Assembly (NCBI GenBank): GCA_020881915.1
Contig: JAJFPB010000006.1
Coordinates: 868,001 to 932,000, forward strand
Direction of reading: 5' to 3'
DNA: 64,000 nucleotides
Source: Paramyrothecium sp. XJ0827
Taxonomy: Eukaryota; Ascomycota; Sordariomycetes; Hypocreales; Stachybotryaceae
The position numbers and the translations under genes are program-made. Below, one piece after another: positions 60,730 through 64,000 of this stretch; the stretch's first letter is position 1, and each line of letters begins with the position of its first letter. The notes below the pieces were generated by a model. It was not told where the DNA came from. It made no database searches and saw nothing but the letters and a program-made list of their open reading frames with translations.

Positions 60730-62319
60730 ATGGATTGGAACAAAATGGCGAGCCCAAAGGCTGTTCTTGATCCGTATCCCGAGGAGCATCTGGGAGTGCT
60801 CCCTCGCAACAACCTCCAAACTGCAACGACCATCGCCATCGAGTGCGGAATCGTTGGCGATGCCAAAATAACCGTCAAAGACACCGAGCTCCCAAGAGTC
60901 GACGTTGTGGGCCTTGATTCCATGACCAATCGTCTACAGGTCATCAGCAAGAGAAGCGATGAAGACAAAGCTGCACTTGTGCACAAACTGAAGCAACTGG
61001 GCCCCATCACCACCATCACTGCGTCCACCGTTCTCGGAGATCCGGACGAAGCGCTACGGCCCGATCCTAGCACCGAAGCCGACTTTCAAGTCGAAAACAA
61101 TCCCTTCGCCTTTTCTCCAGGCCACTTGAACAAACTTCTCAACCCCAAGTCCCTGTCCGCCTTCAGGGCCCTAGGTGGCCTCCGTGGCATTGCCCACGGC
61201 CTTCAAACTGATGTCACCTCCGGTCTCAGCCTCGATGAGACTTCCACACTCGGTCGGGTATCCTTCGACGAGGCTGTCAAGACTTCCGGATCTGCCATCC
61301 ATATAAAAACACCAGTACCTTGGCCCGAAGTTCGAATAAGTCTTGAGCCTTTCTCAATGGGCTCTGCCGGCACTGAACTTGCAAAGGAAGCCGCTTCCAA
61401 GGTTCTCCTGGACGACAACTTTGACAGCGTCCTCGCAGCGCTTCAATGGGGGCAAGCAGTCAATAGCTGTATCAGACAATGCATTCGGTTCCAAGTCACA
61501 GTCAGCTCGGTTGCCATCATTGCCAAAATTATCACATGGGCTCTTGCCAGTGATGCGACGGACCATCTGTTCCCTGGTGGCCCACTTCTCGTGCTCCTCA
61601 TCGTTGGACTCGTGGCCAATGTTGCATTGGCAGCTGGTGATTCAGTAGCAAACGAGAAGCCTTCGACTTCTACATCTTCTGCCTGTACCTCACATTTCCA
61701 GCCTCGTGGAAAGTTTCGAAAAATTTTACTCGCTGGTGCAGCCTTGACATATTGCACGCCATTCGTGGCTGCACTTATTCTGACTGCGTCCCCGGAACTG
61801 CGTGTGGGAAGCGGCGTAGCAGCTGCTGCCTCAGCGATAACACTCATTCCATTGAGGACGGTGGAATTGTTGCCAGTGCTCCCTTGGATCATGTGAGTCT
61901 ATACTATAGAACTTCCGCAGTCGATGCCGCCCACTGACTGGTCTTTTAGATTCTACGTCCTTTGGTCCGTGTGCTTTTCGCTCTACCTTTGGATGCAGCT
62001 ATGCCTGATCCCACATGAAGCAAGACATAAGAGAAAATTGTGAGAAGACTCGATTCATTTGAAGATTGTCTCATGCTGATTCTCCAGTTTCTTGTTTTGC
62101 GCCTCGTTGGCCACGATCCATTTTTGTATGGGAGTGTCGGCGCAGAGCTCCATCCTCGATGGGTTCACCATCTTCGGGCCCACAATAGCAACTGTGAGCG
62201 TTTATCTCATGTCTCTGCTGTTCGCAAGCAGAGGCCACGATGTCGAGGCCAGCACAAGTGATGCTGTGGTCGACCCAGAGCAAGCAATATCAGCTGCTTG
62301 GGGACTCTGTGGACTCTAA
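60730..62319 (+). CDS. Rearranged Ca2+-ATPase-like membrane protein lacking catalytic motifs
   Basis: Three exons: 60730-61892, 61950-62039 and 62088-62319; introns 57 bp (GTGAGT, TTTTAG) and 48 bp (GTGAGA, branch CTGAT, CCAG). The frame is kept, giving 494 aa. Residues 25-96 resemble the end of a P-type ATPase P-domain (TTIAIECGI, RSDEDKAALV). Residues 115-182 match the N-terminal leader of fungal plasma-membrane Ca2+-ATPases (NPFAFSPGHLNKLLNP, LSLDE). Residues 207-305 return to the segment after the hinge (GSAGTELAKEA, LDDNFDSV) and the next membrane helix. In a normal pump the leader comes first, and the hinge motif TGDGxNDxP stands where the leader is inserted here. The phosphorylation motif DKTGT, the A domain and most of the P and N domains are absent. 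Five or six transmembrane helices follow to the C-terminus. It cannot pump ions; a regulatory or recognition role is possible. Confidence 0.7.
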
Positions 62320-62507
62320 GTTATGTCGGCCCTTTAGTGTAAGCTCAGACTGCAGTTGGTCCTTGTATTCAAAGGCCCCAGGCTGTGGGTTGTTTTGTAT
62401 CGCTTGAAGCAAAAGGATTTCTTGTACAGCGGCGCGTAGATGCTGGTGTGTTGGGGAAGGGACTGTTCTGGTTCACTACCCAATAAGTATCTACCCCATA
62501 AGTAGCA

Positions 62508-62530
62508 AGAGAGTACCAGGGATACTCTCT
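62508..62530. repeat. Short inverted repeat
   Basis: AGAGAGTA and TACTCTCT are separated by seven bases, a perfect 8-bp stem. Function unknown. Confidence 0.5.
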
Positions 62531-62692
62531 TTATTAGGAAGGACCTAAGGCCAGGAGGAGTTTTAGCATCATCATCCATTTTCATTCCTATTCAAATTAA
62601 GTTTTCCAAGCCGTCCCAAGAAGCCTGAATAAAGGATCCAGTGATTCGAAGCAGCCTTGCAGTGACCCAGCTACTGGATGCTCGAGGCTACG

Positions 62693-62715
62693 CCTCAAGG
62701 CAAGATGCCTTGAGG
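62693..62715. repeat. Hairpin, 10-bp perfect arms
   Basis: CCTCAAGGCA and TGCCTTGAGG flank a 3-base loop. A nested GAGGC...GCCTC copy lies just to the left (about 62,684-62,696). Possibly part of a decayed mobile element. Confidence 0.55.
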
Positions 62716-63572
62716 GGAAAAGCCTTGATCATTTAATGTCTGGGTATGGTGTGAGTCTGCGCTGTCCCAACAAGATGGCGTCTCGCTTCGATATGTTGCT
62801 CGGTTTAAGTTTAGGGTTTCACTATATACTTACACTTTGATTGCGCATAACACTGTGGTGTTTCCATCGATTGCTGTGAAGCAAAATAATTGTACATATT
62901 CTAGGCCGCCTTTTCATTCGATATTTAACTGTCTCACCCACAAATGCCACACTAAAGAAGAATCAAGTAGTCAAATCTTAGTGAAAGGTCGTTCAGTAAT
63001 TCTGGCGAGGACGTGATTCCCGCTAAAACATGTTGGGTTCCAGAAGTGTCTAGGGTAGGCAGAAATGCCTCATCTGAAGGGCATCTACCGAACTTGGTCT
63101 GGTGGCATATGTGCATCGCAGGTTTGCTGGCAACAACTACTGCTTCAGATACGGACTGACTTATGGTTCAGCTTTGTATCCCATAACGATGTTGGCGTTG
63201 GTCTCTTATTCATCGGCCTCCGGATACTCTAGCGTTTTTGCAATATCTTGGACATATTCCTTACGCTCCACTCGTACTTCCCCCCTCTTTTCTCACTCGC
63301 GGCACATTTGTTGAATGTAATTGTGATCCTCCTTCATCTCTTGTGTGTGACACGCCCAAAAGATGAAGGTGGATCAACCCCAACCCGATGGTGCGTAAAT
63401 TAGTTTCATAATCTGGAGTTCGGCGTGAAAAGAGTATAGAGACCTTTACACGAGCCATAAATTATAAGTCAGTATTTGTTTCTTTCATATCTCTTTCTTT
63501 ACTGTATTAAAAAGATTCAATGAGGGGAAGGTGATGAGATCAGACCACTCAGCCCTTAGATCTGCGTCTCCG

Positions 63573-63986
63573 TTAACTCATAATGATGAACTTGGCAACT
63601 CCAGTTTCTGCTTGCCGGCTGATCAATATGCCACCAAAGACTGTTGCTGCCAATCCACAGCCAGTGCAGGCAATATTGACGTAGGGGTTAGCCCCCTTGT
63701 TGATCATTGCCGCCGCACTGAGTAGATCATGCGCTCTAGTGAGGTACACGTTGAGAATAACCATCCAGTCCTCGCGGTCTCCATCCTTCCTCTTCCACTC
63801 TGGTTTCAGGTGGTCCAAGGGCCAACAGACTGTGTAGATGGCCATGTCTATGGATGTTTGTATGATGGTAATTGTCGCACTGATCTGTCTGTTAACGGCG
63901 GTCTTGAAGACGGCCATCAGAGAACAACCCCAATGGATCAAGCGAATTCCCCAGCTTTCCATGTTTGTGTTGGTAGGGAAGGTCAT
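63573..63986 (-). CDS. Hypothetical membrane protein, possibly partial
   Basis: 137 codons from an ATG at 63986, but the frame stays open to the window edge, so the true start may lie outside. Two hydrophobic segments are visible: one around ATITIIQTSIDMAIYTVCW and one around VNIACTGCGLAATVFGGIL near the C-terminus. A charged block (KPEWKRKDGDRED) lies between them. No family is recognised. Confidence 0.5.
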   Translation of the reverse strand: MTFPTNTNMESWGIRLIHWGCSLMAVFKTAVNRQISATITIIQTSIDMAIYTVCWPLDHLKPEWKRKDGDREDWMVILNVYLTRAHDLLSAAAMINKGANPYVNIACTGCGLAATVFGGILISRQAETGVAKFIIMS

Positions 63987-64000
63987 AGCCCACCCCGCGA

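Larger units (their letters stand above)
62320..63572. other. AT-rich intergenic region with small inverted repeats
   Basis: 1.25 kb without a supported gene. It contains two short perfect inverted repeats (listed separately) and may hold a decayed small transposable element, but no transposase or target-site duplication was found. Confidence 0.4.

Noticed and set aside
1..64000. tRNA, rRNA or CRISPR features
   Set aside because: None was recognised by eye; CRISPR arrays are not expected in a fungal genome.

Overview
The window is from a filamentous ascomycete (Pezizomycotina, most likely Sordariomycetes/Hypocreales). The evidence is a set of short GT-AG introns (41-105 bp) with CTRAY-like branch sites, a HET-domain gene, fungal GH43 and GH128 enzymes, a cellobiose-dehydrogenase-like GMC enzyme, a TMEM14-family gene and a giant fungal nonribosomal peptide synthetase (NRPS). 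Genes are well spaced and there is no operon structure.

Left part (1-8.3 kb): the tail of an unidentified plus-strand gene, then three minus-strand genes: a secreted GH43 glycosidase, a secreted CDH-like GMC oxidoreductase (2 exons) and an extended SDR of the NAD-epimerase type. Two of these look like plant-polysaccharide degradation genes rather than part of peptide biosynthesis.

Central part (8.3-51.9 kb): a full-size ABCB/MDR exporter (minus strand, tiny last exon) is divergently arranged with a single intronless 36.9-kb ORF for a 12,303-residue NRPS. They share a 2.5-kb intergenic region that holds a perfect 16-bp palindrome and an evenly spaced CCGGA triplet. The NRPS has ten adenylation domains in the order C'-A-T, eight or so C-A-T or C-A-M-T modules, and a terminal condensation-like cyclisation domain. 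N-methyltransferase domains sit in modules 3, 5 and 10. There is no epimerisation, thioesterase or reductase domain. The expected product is a head-to-tail cyclic, mostly hydrophobic decamer with three N-methyl amides. Because the module 1 A domain lacks the Asp that holds the amino group, a cyclic decadepsipeptide, or a peptide with another non-standard starter, is a real possibility. The architecture is that of cyclosporin synthetase and relatives, but the module count and methylation pattern differ from the 11-module, 7-methyl cyclosporin enzyme. The ABC protein is the obvious candidate for export and self-protection. No racemase, P450, PKS or transcription factor for the cluster is present in the window.

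Right part (51.9-64 kb): an intact three-exon TMEM14-family gene; a broken secreted-protein-like gene with a 14-bp minisatellite in its gap; a three-exon GH128 enzyme; a HET-domain protein; a predicted four-exon membrane protein; a divergent three-exon gene for a scrambled, catalytically dead Ca2+-ATPase-like membrane protein; and a partial membrane protein at the edge. All splice models were built by eye from splice-site sequence and reading-frame continuity.
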